Positions 9,690-22,067 of a stretch of DNA of 64,000 bases are shown here, in pieces. Both the position numbers and the translations under genes were made by a program. The stretch comes from Mactra quadrangularis. Its lineage: Eukaryota > Mollusca > Bivalvia > Venerida > Mactridae. The stretch's first letter is position 1; each line of letters begins with the position of its first letter. The stretch is from positions 24,578,011 to 24,642,010 of the forward strand of contig CM046297.1 of assembly GCA_025267735.1 (NCBI GenBank), given 5' to 3'. The notes under the pieces are model-generated. The model saw nothing but the letters and a program-made list of their open reading frames with translations. It was not told where the DNA came from and did no database searches.

Positions 9690-10049
9690 GTTACACCCAA
9701 GAAAAATTTAGTGGTGTTACACCCAAGAAAAATTTAGTGGTGTTACACCCGAGAAAAATTTAGTGGTGTTACACCCGAGAAAAATTTAGTGGTGTTACAC
9801 CCGAGAAAAATTTAGTGGTGTTACACCCGAGAAAAATTTAGTGGTGTTACACCCGAGAAAAATTTAGTGGTGTTACACCCGAGAAAAATTTAGTGGTGTT
9901 ACACCCGAGAAAAATTTAGTGGTGTTACACCCGAGAAAAATTTAGTGGTGTTACACCCGACAAAAATTTAGTGGTGTTACACCCGACAAAAATTTAGTGG
10001 TGTTACACCCGACAAAAATTTAGTGGTGTTACACCCGACAAAAATTTAG
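9690..10049. repeat. 26-bp minisatellite with ordered variants
   Basis: The unit GTGGTGTTACACCC-rAs-AAAAATTTA has a strict 26-bp period (9711, 9737 ... 10023), about 13 copies. Variants run in order: CCCAAG at the left, then a block of CCCGAG, then CCCGAC at the right. The last unit ends in the TTTAG used as acceptor by the possible micro-exon. Confidence 0.95.
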
Positions 10050-10073
10050 ATGAAGCTGTTGTTTTATATGATG
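10050..10073 (+). CDS. ASPDH: possible ASPDH micro-exon (weak)
   Basis: 24 nt between AAATTTAG and donor GTATGT. Read in phase 1 it gives (D)EAVVLYDG, resembling the ASPDH motif TVLYEGPVRGLC. Its acceptor is formed by the last unit of the 26-bp minisatellite. No adjoining exon was found on either side, so chance resemblance is possible. Confidence 0.3.
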
Positions 10074-10194
10074 GTATGTTGCAATGTTTATGCTCTTCTT
10101 AAATTGATACATATGTATACTGATTTGCGTTAGTGAATAATTGTCATCTTAACTTCGTATTTAACATCTGTGTTGCGACTCACTAGTTGCGAAT

Positions 10195-10415
10195 ACTATA
10201 GTAATGGTACTTAGTGGGGTCGATAACTGCAACAATCTTTCACTTGGTGATACAAGCACCAAATTTGGCACAGATGACCTGCATGGTCTACAATTCACAA
10301 AAAGCACGATTTCCACTTCAAAATTCAAGATGGCCGTCGTTTCTGCGCATGCGCCTGGAAATCAGTATCCCGAAGCGACTAAACTTCTTATTACCGTTAT
10401 GAATGTATTATAGGA
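10195..10415 (+). repeat. unclassified interspersed-looking segment
   Basis: A short segment of mixed composition, less AT-rich than its surroundings, including GGCCGTCGTTTCTGCGCATG. It is open in two frames for about 65 codons but has no splice support. It looks like a repeat; not verified, since no second copy is in the window. Confidence 0.3.
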
Positions 10416-12210
10416 TGATACATTATAGTGTTTTTGAATTCTACAAATGTTAACCAAGTTAAGACATTGATTTACATCATGTGATATACTTCCAAGGTCA
10501 AGGTCATGGTAATGGTAACATACATCAGAAAGTTGTTTCAAACATTTTGAATCATTTTAATGGTCATGTAGGGTTGGAGATGCAAATAGAAAATAGTTAT
10601 TATTTAAATTAACTTTCAAGATAGAATCTTTGACAAATATTTATAGACATAAATTAACATTTACCGTGACCTTGACCTTGATCCAAGGAGGATATTAATA
10701 CCCCGTAAATACTATTTAAATAATCAAACAATTAGTTTATTTATTACTTTATCGTTGAAATATGAATACATGTGTTGGATAGCCTTTATCAAGTGTTTAC
10801 TATGTTTATGCTTAATGTTGTCCACATGTTGTGTATGTATAAAGTGGTTTTATCATGCACACATGTCTAGAAGTCAACAATTTAAGGTCAAGATCGTAGA
10901 GATAGTTTAAATATTGTGGTAATAATTATATGAACGCAAACATAGATGGTTTAGTCTGTGATTATTTCATTATTTGCACATACAAGCGCACAAACGAGTT
11001 CATTTAAAACCGAGTCGATAGCATTTGAAGCGCTCATGACATTCCCTCTTGTCACCACATTTAGTTAACTGATGAAAACTTTTGGCAATCGGTGAAAGGT
11101 TGGCCAATAGCTCTTGTTTTACTAGAGCCAGTCGACTGGTTTTGATCTTGATAACCATCGATTGACCAAAAATACACGCAGCGTGGAAGACAGAACTTTT
11201 GACTTGTTCATAGAAAGACGCCCTTGTATGAGAAATTGCATTATAGGATATTCGCTCTTGGACAGAAAAGTCAAGCCTAGTGTCGCAACATTGTCTATAA
11301 GACTGTTCTAATCGCGCATGATTATGACAAATTTCTAGAGTGTTTTGAAATCTTGATCATGTCTGCTAAATGTTGACTTAGCTTTCTCAAATACCTACAT
11401 GAAATGACTACAAGTAAAATCGTGAAAGAACAACATTCTATTAGATTTTTCTGAGCCGTCATTTTGTGTATTGGTAACCTCCTAATTGACTACCACAGAC
11501 CAAACTCAATCCAAGGTTTATAAAATCTGCACCTTTTTAGTGATAGAAACACGTTTATTTAACAGCATCAGTCACACATGCTTTATTATAATAAAGTTTT
11601 GCCTGTTGCTTTATAGTATAAAGTGGCTTGACTATGATTCTTCGTGATTACAAGGATTCATTTTATTTATAGAAATAAGTGGATGCATTCTCACATTTTG
11701 TCACAACAACAACATTACAAAAAACACATGGTAAGTATTTTGTCGGATCAGAACCCAATGTAGTTCGGTCTTGTTGTCACTACCACGTACGATTTTCTGC
11801 CAATTTGGTCGTAAATTTGTTTTGAGTGCTTCTCTATGGCGCCCACGTTTGTCTCTAACTGACCCTCGTAAACATCAAAACTAATTACATGTGTATGTCC
11901 TGTTATATTTCGAGACATATGCATGCACCTATGGAATTAAATATTTAAAAACATATTATCCAAAGGACCTTAATGCTTTCTGAGAATCAAAATATACGAG
12001 CAAGAATCCATAAATAACCGTTGCATCGGAAATTTGCTGATAGTCAGGGACTATGACTGAAGGCCAGCTGATATGTTTGACCTGTATAGTTTGCTAGTGT
12101 CAGTTTGTGTGGCTACGAATGACTAATCTGTTAGGCTATTCGTTTTCTAGCATATTCAAATTTGCAAATAGTAATCATTTGATGAAGGAAGTTTTGTGAT
12201 ACTTCGCACT
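10416..12210. other. no recognisable gene
   Basis: AT-rich DNA. Only short fragments with GTGACCTTGACCTTG-like text near 10660-10690 are notable. The remaining ASPDH exons, if the gene is intact, should be at or beyond here, but none was recognised. Confidence 0.4.
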
Positions 12211-12214
12211 CTTG

Positions 12215-12595
12215 CATTCAAAAATGTCCTTTTCGTAAAATAGTGTACTTTTGAGCGCCTTTTCGACGGTAAATGTCCTTTTTTGCCTCGTATTGAAGTC
12301 TTTTCGCCCGCATTAAGTCCTTTTCATACTCTATTTAATGCATGAACGGATGCAGAAAGGTCCTTTTCGTATATTAGTGACGTTTTTGCGCCTTTTCGTC
12401 TGTAAAAGTCCTTTTTGCGTCGAATATAAAGGTTTTTTTGCCGGATTTAAGTCCTTTTCATACCCTATCCAGAGTTTGAAAAGACGATAAAATGTCCTTT
12501 TCGTATATTAGTGTCCTTTTTGCGCCTTTTCGCCGGTAAATGTCCTTTTTGCGCCTTTTCGCCCAAAAAGTCCTTTTCGTATATTAGTGTAAACC
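12215..12595. repeat. diverged TCCTTTT-rich tandem repeat
   Basis: TGTCCTTTTCGTATATTAGTG and GCGCCTTTTCG recur in the same order in at least three modules about 125-135 bp apart (12225, 12360, 12495). It is an old tandem array with much drift. Confidence 0.6.
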
Positions 12596-12951
12596 TCAAA
12601 ACATTAGTCAAGCGTTTGTCGAGCTTGATGAAAAAGGTGGTGACAGCAAAACAATTTTTCCTTGTTTAATTGATGTTTTTTCGTTTATTGGTAAGTATTT
12701 AAATGAAAAATAGATAATTGTTGTTCTGTATCAATTTATGTTGTATATTCAAGGCGTTAACTGTCAGAGGTTGCTACGATAATGCCAGTTTCTCTCAGGA
12801 ACATGGGATACATTATTGATCACCTACATACTGACTTGATAATGTTCATTTTTATCATCAACTCTAAATTTTGTCATTTCATTATTCTGTATAAGAAACT
12901 CTCCCTGTGACATCAGGGTTTGTTGAAGCCTTTTCTGAAATGTTTTTGTTT

Positions 12952-13085
12952 ATTCATTGGTCCGAACTGAGATTCGAACCCACAACCTCTTGATTCGTAA
13001 GTGGACACTCTACCACGTCGCCATGATAAATGCTAGGTTGAAGGCAAGGGAGTACAAGTGCTGTATTATACCTCTGCTACACACA
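12952..13085 (-). mobile_element. tRNA-derived SINE type D fragment, copy 1
   Basis: Reverse complement gives a tRNA-like head: GGCGACGTGGTAGAGTGTCC ... GGTTGTGGGTTCGAATCTCA, with A- and B-box-like parts. Related copies are at 13218-13330 and 32608-32745. Head-side fragments in the other orientation occur near 13720-13750 and 13925-13975. Confidence 0.6.
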
Positions 13086-13217
13086 CCCCCTCTTTAACAG
13101 AAATCGTCCTCAAATTTTTAGAGCTTAATTGTCTGTGGGACTATCTATGGGTGCAATTACACAATTTCTAGTGGGTTATTTATGTTCGGTGCCAAATGTA
13201 TCAGGTCTGTCGAAAAT

Positions 13218-13330
13218 CCATTGGTCCGATCTGAGATTCGAACCCACACCTCTTGAGTAGTAAGGGGACACTCTACTATATTGCCATAAAAGCTAGCTTA
13301 AAGGCAAGAGAGTACAGTGCCATATTATAC
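13218..13330 (-). mobile_element. SINE type D fragment, copy 2
   Basis: Same head as 12952-13085 (TTCGAACCCACACCTCTTGA on the + strand), 266 bp away in the same orientation. Confidence 0.55.
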
Positions 13331-15330
13331 CTTCACATGTTAGTCTTATAAATACATGTACAAATTTTGATTATTGTTGGTTTGTACAATGAGAATATTA
13401 TAAGCAATGTATAGTTGAATAATTTTCTCAATGCATTAACCTGTGTCTTTATTATTCTAAATCAATGTTCAATTGTCCTAGGCTTTGAGGAAGTAGAAAA
13501 GTTATTTCATTGTGTGGTTTCTCTTTGGTTAAAGGCAGGTCAATATGTAACATTGTAATTTACATGACAATGTACCTACGTTTTTGATGTCTTTTTCCTT
13601 TGAATTTAAGCATCGAGTTCACATAGTTGTTGAGCCAGATGTGGTAAACACATGAACACTAGGTTTGTTGGGCTCTTGATATTTGTTCCAATGACTGATA
13701 GACTCGGAAGAATTCACTCCCTTGCTTTCAAGCTTGCTTTTATGGTAACATTGTTTAGGGTATGCTTACTACTTGTAAGAATGTGAATTCCCAGGCCACA
13801 AATAATCATCATTTCAAATGGCACTCTACATTTAAGTAACCCACTAGGATTGCGGTATTTCAAACTAGGATTGTTTCACAGACATTCCAACTTCATGAAT
13901 TTGTGGTGTAAAACACACTTCTACTTCCTTGTCTTCAATCTTTTATGGCAATGTAGTAGTGTCCACTTACAACTTAAAATATATATGTGAATGTTATTAT
14001 CATCTTATGGTTAAATAGTTTCTCAACTTTATTGGAGTTGCTTCCCTTTACTCATGGATTTTGATAATTATTACAGGGTTATATTGGAGTTGTTTCCCTT
14101 TGTTCATGGATTTTTAGATTTTCACTACTGGATTATATTGAAACACAAATTGAAAATAAGATGAAAATGGTAGCAGGTGATTCATCAATTTGATGTTTTT
14201 TAGTTGATGAGTAGCCAACCGGGGGATTGTGTTTATGAACAATCTGTCTTACACTTGGATTGTACTTTTTGTTTTAATCCATTTAAAAAGTTGAACTGTG
14301 CCAATGGGCTAGTTGTTGGAATATGAAACTTCATATGCATATTTAAGCAAAAGGAAGTAGACCCCTTTAAAGGGGAAAACAGTGTAAACTGTAAAGTAGT
14401 GAAATTAGTAAGAAACAATAATTGTTTTATTTTTAATATTTTTTATCACCTTCAAAAAAGTTATGATCAAAAGAACATTTTTGTCTTTTTAAAAAAAAAA
14501 CTCTTGTAGTTACATTTATGTCCAAGAGAATTACTCATGGCAAAAAATCTGCAAATAGTTGTTTGAATACAAAATATTAGGGATAGAGGAATTATGCTAC
14601 AGAAAAACAGAAAAATTTCATACATTTTGGTGAGGGAAATATGGCTGAAATTTGGCCAAAAATGACCCGAAACAATTCATGTGATTTTGAACTATGCTCC
14701 TGGTTTAATTCCAAATCCAAGCATGTCATAATGTAATCTCTTAAATAAATACTTCACTATTAAGTTATTAATATATGATATACTTAATAAAGTAAGAAAT
14801 TGTCAAAGGGTTACTGAGTACATTTTTACTGGTTAAGAAAATTCTGGAAAAAAAGTTAGTAGGTTAAGCAAGTCATAGTAAATGAGTAAAGAAAAGTCGA
14901 TGAACGGCTTGTGTGACAAATAAATAAGACAATCCTCTACTGATTTCTTTTCTCTGTGTAGTTCATGTCATGTGACTGTACTGCTTCATCTTTAAGATGA
15001 AAAAGTCCTTGTGTGAAATCTATTAAATCGCAAAAACTTTTCTTCGCATTCGCTCTACTTTAAGGCTTACCCAGTATGCTGAAGATATTTATAAGTATTA
15101 TCCTACACTGCACAGATGTGTCACAAATGAGGCCGTATAAATTTGACTGTTAGAGTGTCATCTGAAATTCAAAAACACGGGTCTTTGGCACACTAGACTA
15201 TGCACAGGATATTAAATCTAGTGTCCAGTAGGAGTTGTCAGTCTCAAGCTTTACCCATGCTGGTAATCCCCTGAATCCTTAAAATATAATTTTAATGTCT
15301 TTTTTCTTCCATGTACCAATAAGGTACATA
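13331..15330. other. no gene recognised; SINE D scraps and a short duplication
   Basis: Two near-copies of a 30-bp string (TTGGAGTTGCTTCCCTTTACT at 14034 and TTGGAGTTGTTTCCCTTTGT at 14083). Otherwise AT-rich DNA without convincing exons. Confidence 0.4.
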
Positions 15331-15440
15331 TCATTATTATGTATGGAGAATTGGTCTGCCTTGTGGATGGGTGTGTGAGTACTTATTATAAACCAAGGTC
15401 CAGGAAAGCTAGATATGGTGAGGTGACCTCAATGAAACGA
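15330..15440 (+). mobile_element. SINE type B, 5'-truncated fragment
   Basis: Only the central and tail part is present: GCCTTGTGGATGGG, GTGAGTACTTATTATA, GGTCCAGGAAAGCTAG. Confidence 0.6.
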
Positions 15441-15546
15441 CCATAATGTGAGTTGACAGAGTGTTGACAGTGTCAGGCTTACATTTTATTTTGATACTTT
15501 TTATATTGTTCAGTCATTAACCTTTTCCTGTCACAACAATGGTCAA

Positions 15547-15672
15547 TTGAATGTCTCAAGAAAAATTCCTGGAATTGCAATTAAAAACTTGAATGTCTCA
15601 AGAAAAATTCCTGGAATTGCATTAAAAACTTGAATGTCTCAAGAAAAATTCCTGGAATTGCAATTAAAAACT
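15547..15672. repeat. three tandem copies of a 42-bp unit
   Basis: TTGAATGTCTCAAGAAAAAT units start at 15547, 15589 and 15630 and are nearly identical. Confidence 0.9.
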
Positions 15673-16159
15673 TTTTTATTAAAATTAAAAAGTAATCTGG
15701 CGAGTGTTATTTGACGTGGGAGTTGACACTGGGATGAAAATCCTACAGTTAAATTTCTATTGTCTGACATTTTGTACTCACTGAATTATTACTACAGCCT
15801 ATGGAACAACCAACTGCAGTTAAAGAATAACAAATCCGCTTCAAGGGATTAGTTTTAAAACTTTCATTTCTTTGGTATCCTGTTGCTACATGTAGCAAAT
15901 GGGGTTTTGTGTTTAGCCATTTCCAGTCTGTAGGAGGTTCATGCTGAATAGAACACTGTGCTTGGAATTCCTTGAGCTTGGAAACTTAGTATGATTATGT
16001 GTATTCTACTAATCCCTAGCTAAAAATTCCTTGGAATTACATGAAACTCTGCCATAGACATAATGAAAACCATGGAGCTTTTACACAGTCATGTTATGTT
16101 GCTACCTTGCTTTAAGCTGTGGAGTTTAAGAATCTTGGAATTACATCATCCAGGATGGA

Positions 16160-16865
16160 GCCATCTCAATCTGGTTAAAACCGGATCTCAATCTATCTGC
16201 TCATATACTCACTTATTTTAGATCTTGCTACTTCATATGACTGGTCAGCCACCCGGCTAGCTCAGTTGGTAGCATGCAAGTCTACTGATCGAGGGGTTGT
16301 GGGTTCAATTCCCGAGCTGGGTATATTTTCGTGGAGCTTGGCCATGAAATTATTTCTACGGCCATTCTCCTTCCTAACAATGATTTTCATTATGTAGGGC
16401 AGTTGTCAGTCACTGAAGAAAGTATGTGCTTAGTAGTTGGTTAACAGCTAAATCCAGAGATTTAGCCTTTTCAGGAGGAGTGAGTAGGTTGACTGACCAC
16501 TGTTATATGACCTATTCAATGAGTTGCTACGGTCTTAAACCCAACAAAAAACAAAAACAAATATCACGGGTCATGATCATCTAATCTTTATTATTATAAT
16601 ATCATTTCGTTCAATAACTTGTTTACATCATCTATGTCATACAATTTGGAAAGAGCTGCCCAATCACTGTGAATCACACCTCTGTCTTAAAACAGAAATT
16701 ATGAAATCAAAATGCTATTAATTGTGTTTCATCCAGATGAAAGCCACACATTGATTGGTCAACCCAGAGGTCATCTTGACATGACCCCCTGAGCGATAAC
16801 AAAAGATCCTGTATGACAAGGATCTATAGGATACATGTTTACAGAAATTCGAGCCATCTACATTT
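16160..16865 (+). mobile_element. repeat family E, copy 1, split by a SINE
   Basis: The left piece 16160-16247 (AAACCGGATCT...) and right piece 16560-16865 (TTGTTTACATCATCTATGTC ... GATTGGTCAACCCAGAGGTC) match one family seen also at 37110-37490, 50055-50410 and 52628-52935. SINE A1 separates them. No termini are recognised, so the class is unknown. Confidence 0.7.
16248..16559 (+). mobile_element. SINE type A, copy 1 (tRNA-Lys-derived)
   Basis: The head CCCGGCTAGCTCAGTTGGTA ... GGTTGTGGGTTCAATTCCCG resembles tRNA-Lys with A and B boxes. The body ends ACAAAAACAAA after a shortened form of the tail. It is inserted in repeat family E. Confidence 0.85.
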
Positions 16866-17585
16866 AAAAAAAATTGGTCCTAAGTGACTGGTAAATTTTG
16901 GGTTTTCATTGTAGTCAAATAAAGAAGGAAAAAATACCCGATATTATTTCAAAATGGTGCCTGTTTGTTTCAGACATTCTGAAAAGTGTTTTGACATTAC
17001 TGGACAATCGATCCAGTGATCTAGGAAGAATCACTGGGCCTAATCAGGTTTCACTGGACTGGAAGAAATCATCAAAATGTCAATACCTCATGACTTATCA
17101 TTACTGTTTTCTGGTTGCTTATCAGTCATTATTATAACTTTTAACTGAAGACAAGCAGTAAAATTAGTTTAATACATACCAAGAAATAAGATAAAATAGC
17201 CTATAGCTGTCCTTATTTTAATTTGAAAAAAGAAATTTAACTGGACATTCGGACTGGCTAAAACAGACTATTACATGGACCAACTGGAATTTCACTGGTC
17301 ATGTCTGTCGGTCCGGCACTTTTTGGAATGTCTGGTTTTGATTTATGTTTTGTACAATACAATATAGTTTTGATTTTCTACCATGCTCTAGTTTGACTGA
17401 GGAAATCTTTCTCATTATTCTGTAATTTGCTATTGCCTTGATTAACGTCACATTTGAATGACTCCCATAAGATCATTAAATGACATTGATTAGCTGTGAA
17501 TTCTGATTAATTTACTGGACTTTTAATCTTTTTTTCACATTGTTATACCCTATAGTTGAGCAAAGCTCTCTTGAAGTTGGAAACA

Positions 17586-18420
17586 CATGTGCAAATTCTC
17601 TCATTCCTGAGATTTCGAAACATGTGTGCAAATTCTCTAATTCCTGAGGTTTTGAAACCTGGGTGCAAATTCTCTTATTCCTGAGGTTTTGAAACATGGG
17701 TGCAAATTCTCTTATTCCTGAGGTTTTGAAACATGGGTGCAAATTCTCTTATTCCTGAGGTTTTGAAACATGGGTGCAACTTCTCTTATTCCTGAGGTTT
17801 CAAAACATGGGTGCAAATTCTCTTATTCCTGAGGTTTTTGAAACATGGGTGCAAATTCTCTTATTCCTGAGGTTTCGAAACATGGGTGCAAATTCTCTTA
17901 TTCCTGAGGTTTTCGAAACATGGGTGCAAATTATCTTATTTCTGATGTTTCGAAACATGGGTGCAAATTCTCTTATTCCTGAGGTTTTTGAAACATGGGT
18001 GCAAATTCTCTTATTCCTGAGGTTTTTGAAACATGGGTGCAAATTCTCTTATTCCTGAGGTTTCAAAACATGGGTGCAAATTCTCTTATTCCTGAGGTTT
18101 TTGAAACATGGGTGCAAATTCTCTTATTCCTGAGGTTTTGAAACATGGGTGCAAATTCTCTTATTCCTGAGGTTTTGAAACATGGGTGCAAATTCTCTTA
18201 TTCCTGAGGTTTTTGAAACATGGGTGCAAATTCTCTTATTCCTGAGGTTTTGAAACATGGGTGCAACTTCTCTTATTCCTGAGGTTTTGAAACATGGGTG
18301 CAACTTCTCTTATTCCTGAGGTTTTTGAAACATGGGTGCAAATTCTCTTATTCCTGAGGTTTTGAAACATGGGTGCAACTTCTCTTATTCCTGAGGTTTT
18401 GAAACATGGGTGCAACATCT
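17586..18420. repeat. about 37-bp minisatellite, roughly 22 copies
   Basis: The unit GCAAATTCTCTTATTCCTGA-GGTTTTGAAACATGGGT varies from 36 to 38 bp through T-run length. Both strands show spurious frames of about 80-97 codons with repeats such as HVSKTSGIREFAPMF. These are by-products of the array. Confidence 0.95.
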
Positions 18421-20070
18421 CTATTTTAAGTTTTTTTAATTTAGAAACCCGTTGGGATTCATAAAAAATTGTATTTTTAACATGAGACATGAAATTTTTC
18501 TTTTCTTTATAATAAGATAGCCCCTTCAACTCCAGTGACCCGCTGTTACATATTTTAATGGGAAAGGGGCCCCACTATAAAAAATTTCATTTTCAGGCAA
18601 CCATCCTTTAGCAAAACTCACTAAATGCTGTATAAAACACTATTTTCAACTCCTGTGACAGCCATTTTGAATGGAGGGGTTCCAGAAAGGTAAAAGAATG
18701 GGATTGACTAGTAAAGGGTTAAAGATGCTGTCTTTATACTCTGTACTCCAAAAGTTTCTTCACAGTACAATTAATTGAATTCTAAATTAACTAAAGTGTA
18801 CTTTGATGAACTATTGTATCATGGTTTATTGTATTCATTATTTATGCAGTGGAGAGATATTTTATTGGTATTTTACAGTTGTTTGGTGCAGCAAAAATGA
18901 TCTATCAGCACCCAAAACTCATTCTCGTACCCAGAGGCGATCAAGATTCTTGCTTACCTCTGGGTACAAGAATGCAAAACTATGGTCTATGTATCTCAAT
19001 AAACCAATATCAAGTTTAAGATATTTTTGTTATTTTATATTTATATATGCTGTTTAAAAAAGCAAAATTAAAAAATATTTAACTGTAAAATGCTTTTACG
19101 CATTTTTAGACTTTAAGCGATTTTGCCAAAAGGCTTAAGTTATACCACTAATCGAAAACCAGTTTAACATAGCGGAATGTTACATGTGTCTCTGATTTAC
19201 TACACAGTCAATTTCTAGGCGATTAAAGTAGTTCTGTCATATGACTCAATCGTCAATGTTTTTATCAGTGACAGGTATTAAGCATGTGGAAGGGGCGGAG
19301 TCAAATCTTGTTTATACATTAAGAAATATACATCGTGATCAGAGTCTGTATTGTATCATATTTATATCATATTTAACTACTCTAATGAACCTACAGAATT
19401 TATATACAAAATGTACTGGGGTAAACTGTACTTTAAGATTTTGTATGGCAAGAAGAGGAAAATAAAATCCTTATAATATTTGCCAGTAATACAGGGTAGA
19501 ATAAAAACTTCGCCAGCATATTTTGCCCTTCTTAATTCGTACTTGAATCTAATGTGTTAGGAGTAAACATTAGTATGGATTTGTTAGGTTTAAATGTGCA
19601 CGAAAGTCTTTCAGTATTTCAATACTTTGATTAACTTCATTAAGTACCATGTAATTATGAATGTGTGAAGGAACTTTTGGAGGGCAGTATATACGACTGT
19701 TAAAAAATACTTTTCTGTCATCATTATGATTATCTCAACATCAACTCCATCAATATATCTAGCTTCTTTTGTGAATTCTAACTTAATAACATAGGGGTTG
19801 CTGACGCTAAGAATGAATAAAATCCAGTTAACGCAAGTCTCAATTGATCTAAAACGGAATTTTTTACCATATTATCTCTCTGCTATCTTCATTGATTACC
19901 CTGTACAAGATTCCTTAATTGGTAATTACAATCTCTAATTGGTAGAAAAACTGGATACAAAATAAATTTTTTCATTGATCGTTATATTTGAAAAAAATAC
20001 GTTTTTTTTTGTTTTTTCGAGGAATGAACGATTCCAATGCTTTCATGAGAATGAGTTTGTGCAAAGTGTA
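18421..20070. other. no gene recognised
   Basis: Holds one short foldback at 18923-18975 (TCTCGTACCCAGAGG / CCTCTGGGTACAAGA). Otherwise AT-rich sequence. Confidence 0.4.
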
Positions 20071-20072
20071 AA

Positions 20073-20154
20073 TCAAGGGCTGAACGAAACACTATTGTAA
20101 CTCCTTTTATTTTTTTCAAATGGAGTTAGAATAGTGTTTTGATCAGCCCTCGAT
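20073..20154. mobile_element. palindromic hairpin MITE, copy 1
   Basis: The arm containing GGGCTGAACGAAACACTATT and the arm at 20118-20154 (ATAGTGTTTTGATCAGCCC) are inverted repeats. A second copy is at 41759-41832. Confidence 0.7.
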
Positions 20155-21107
20155 ATCATTCCAATGTGAAGGAAATCGGTCAATTCTCAATAGTCATGAT
20201 TCAGCAAAATCATGAAGTCTACCATTGCCTCTGCCATTATTGTGACATGTTTATTTTCCCAATGGTTTTTATTGTCAGGATTGTCTGTATTTCATGCCCG
20301 CATGAAAATAGTTTTGTTTGTCACAGTGTTGTATAATTTCTGGCAAAGAATATAAGATTTAAACTTAATGCTTCAGTATTTCTAAGTTTATTTGACTAAG
20401 GTCTACTGTACTACATTTATTGTTTGTAAGAACTTTTATTTGTTTGTGATGTTGCCTACTTGATAAGCTTGATAGGTTATACCCCTCAAAATGCCAAACG
20501 ACTATGATAAGCATCTTTGGGAATTTAAAGTGGGAAAGGAAGGGGGTTCAGAGCCCCGCCTGAACTCAGGTGATCAAATAATAGCTGATTTATGGCCACA
20601 ATGAATTGTTGTGCATGATTTCATTAAGGTGCATTATGAAGAAAAAACTGGGGTGTAATATAAAAAACTCCAAAAATTTGAGTGTAATTGGAAAAAAAAA
20701 ATGATACGGGTGTAATTTGAAAACCCCCTGACTGGATATGTTATAAGAAAAATCTTAGACCCCATCCCTACTGTTAAATATTTCATGATTGGTCTTAGTC
20801 TCATGTAAGACACCAAAGAAGTTATGACCAGAAGAAAACCGTTGCAGATCTGAAAATCAGATATCAAAATGTATACAAATTAACAACAAAATTAAAGAAA
20901 ACAATATGCTCTCAAATTTGTTGTACTTTACAAATATTGTCAAGTTTTCATACATTACAGATAGTCACAGTCTGCTGGTAGTATTAAAACTTAATTAGGA
21001 CAGTGAAATAGTTTTAAAACATGATTCTAGAATTTAAAAGAATTTAGAAATACTAAATGTCAACTGTGAATGGCTCATACATAAACTCTACTAAATTAAA
21101 TATATTT

Positions 21108-21390
21108 TATGGATAGCGAGTATAGATATACGAAAGAGATGATTTTGATTTCGAATCTAGTGTCCCTAAGGGGATACTGGGTCGAATCCCACCCAGGGGG
21201 GGGGTTATACCCTTCAATGAAAAGTTGACAATAATGTCAAAAATGAGGTATATGCAGAAGTTTCTTGCCTTTTGGAAGGGTAGGTGAGTACTGGTTATAG
21301 ACAAGGGTCAGGAAAGCTAGGTTAGGTGGGCTGGACACCGTCATATGACCTGTTTAATGTGTTGCTAAGGCATTAAACCCAACAAAAAAA
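21108..21390 (+). mobile_element. SINE type B core with a type A tail
   Basis: It has the type B centre (GTGAGTACTGGTTATAGACA, CAGGAAAGCTAGGTTAGGTG) after a degenerate tRNA head, but ends ATGACCTGTTTAATG ... TTAAACCCAACAAAAAAA, which is the type A tail. Confidence 0.75.
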
Positions 21391-21680
21391 ATCAGCTGAG
21401 TTAATGCATGCACCATTGACAGTTAAATGAAATCTTAACAATACAACAGCCACCCTTGATACAGTGTTACAAGTATCTTGATCTTTCTTTCAGTAGTAGG
21501 GCTGCGGGTACTCGGTTACATGTGTATTCTCGATCTCGACCAGAAAATGGAGTATGATTACATGTATTCATCATGTCCAAAATTGTCGGATGGCAATTTT
21601 TTTTATTAATTGAAAAAAACATTTTCAGCGTTATTACCACTGAAAACGAGTCACACTACTAATGAAAACTTTAATTTATG

Positions 21681-22067
21681 TAGGGACTGCAGTATAATGC
21701 AATACGCTGTCATCGTATCGCAATACGTACCACAATATATTGCAGGGTTTGAAATTCATGGTTCTTCAGCTGTATTTAACAGAAAACTCACAAATCTTAT
21801 ATGCAGCTACTAATAAAATGTAGCCTCTTTAAGTATTAACGGTCATTTAAGACTGTCCCAATTGCTTAAATTCTTGCAACTTCAGATTAGATGGAATGAA
21901 CGATGGAAAAACTGACGTTTCACTACTTGTATTTTGCGAAGGGAAGAATTTTCCAATGAAAAACAAAATATCGCCAAATACCGGTACATTAAAATCGTAC
22001 CACGGTACGTATTGTTGCAGCTGCGTATTGCAATATACCGGTATACCGGTATATCATGACAGCCCTA
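21681..22067. mobile_element. hAT-like MITE, family 1, copy 1
   Basis: Starts TAGGGACTGCAGTATA and ends TATCATGACAGCCCTA. The interior (TGGAAAAACTGACGTTTC, GCCAAATACCGGTACATTAA) matches 63505-64000. Terminal and subterminal GATATA/ATACCGG blocks are typical of the family. No clear target duplication remains. Confidence 0.65.

Noticed and set aside
13484..13560. Possible exon GFEEVEKLFHCVVSLWLKAG after TCCTAG
   Set aside because: Acceptor-like site and short open stretch only. It does not match ASPDH or hyccin and has no partner exon.
16260..16325. tRNA-Lys gene at the head of SINE A1
   Set aside because: The anticodon arm does not pair well and the same sequence heads five other SINE copies.
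17774..18058. Repeat proteins on both strands
   Set aside because: Frames run in both directions through a 37-bp minisatellite with variable unit length.
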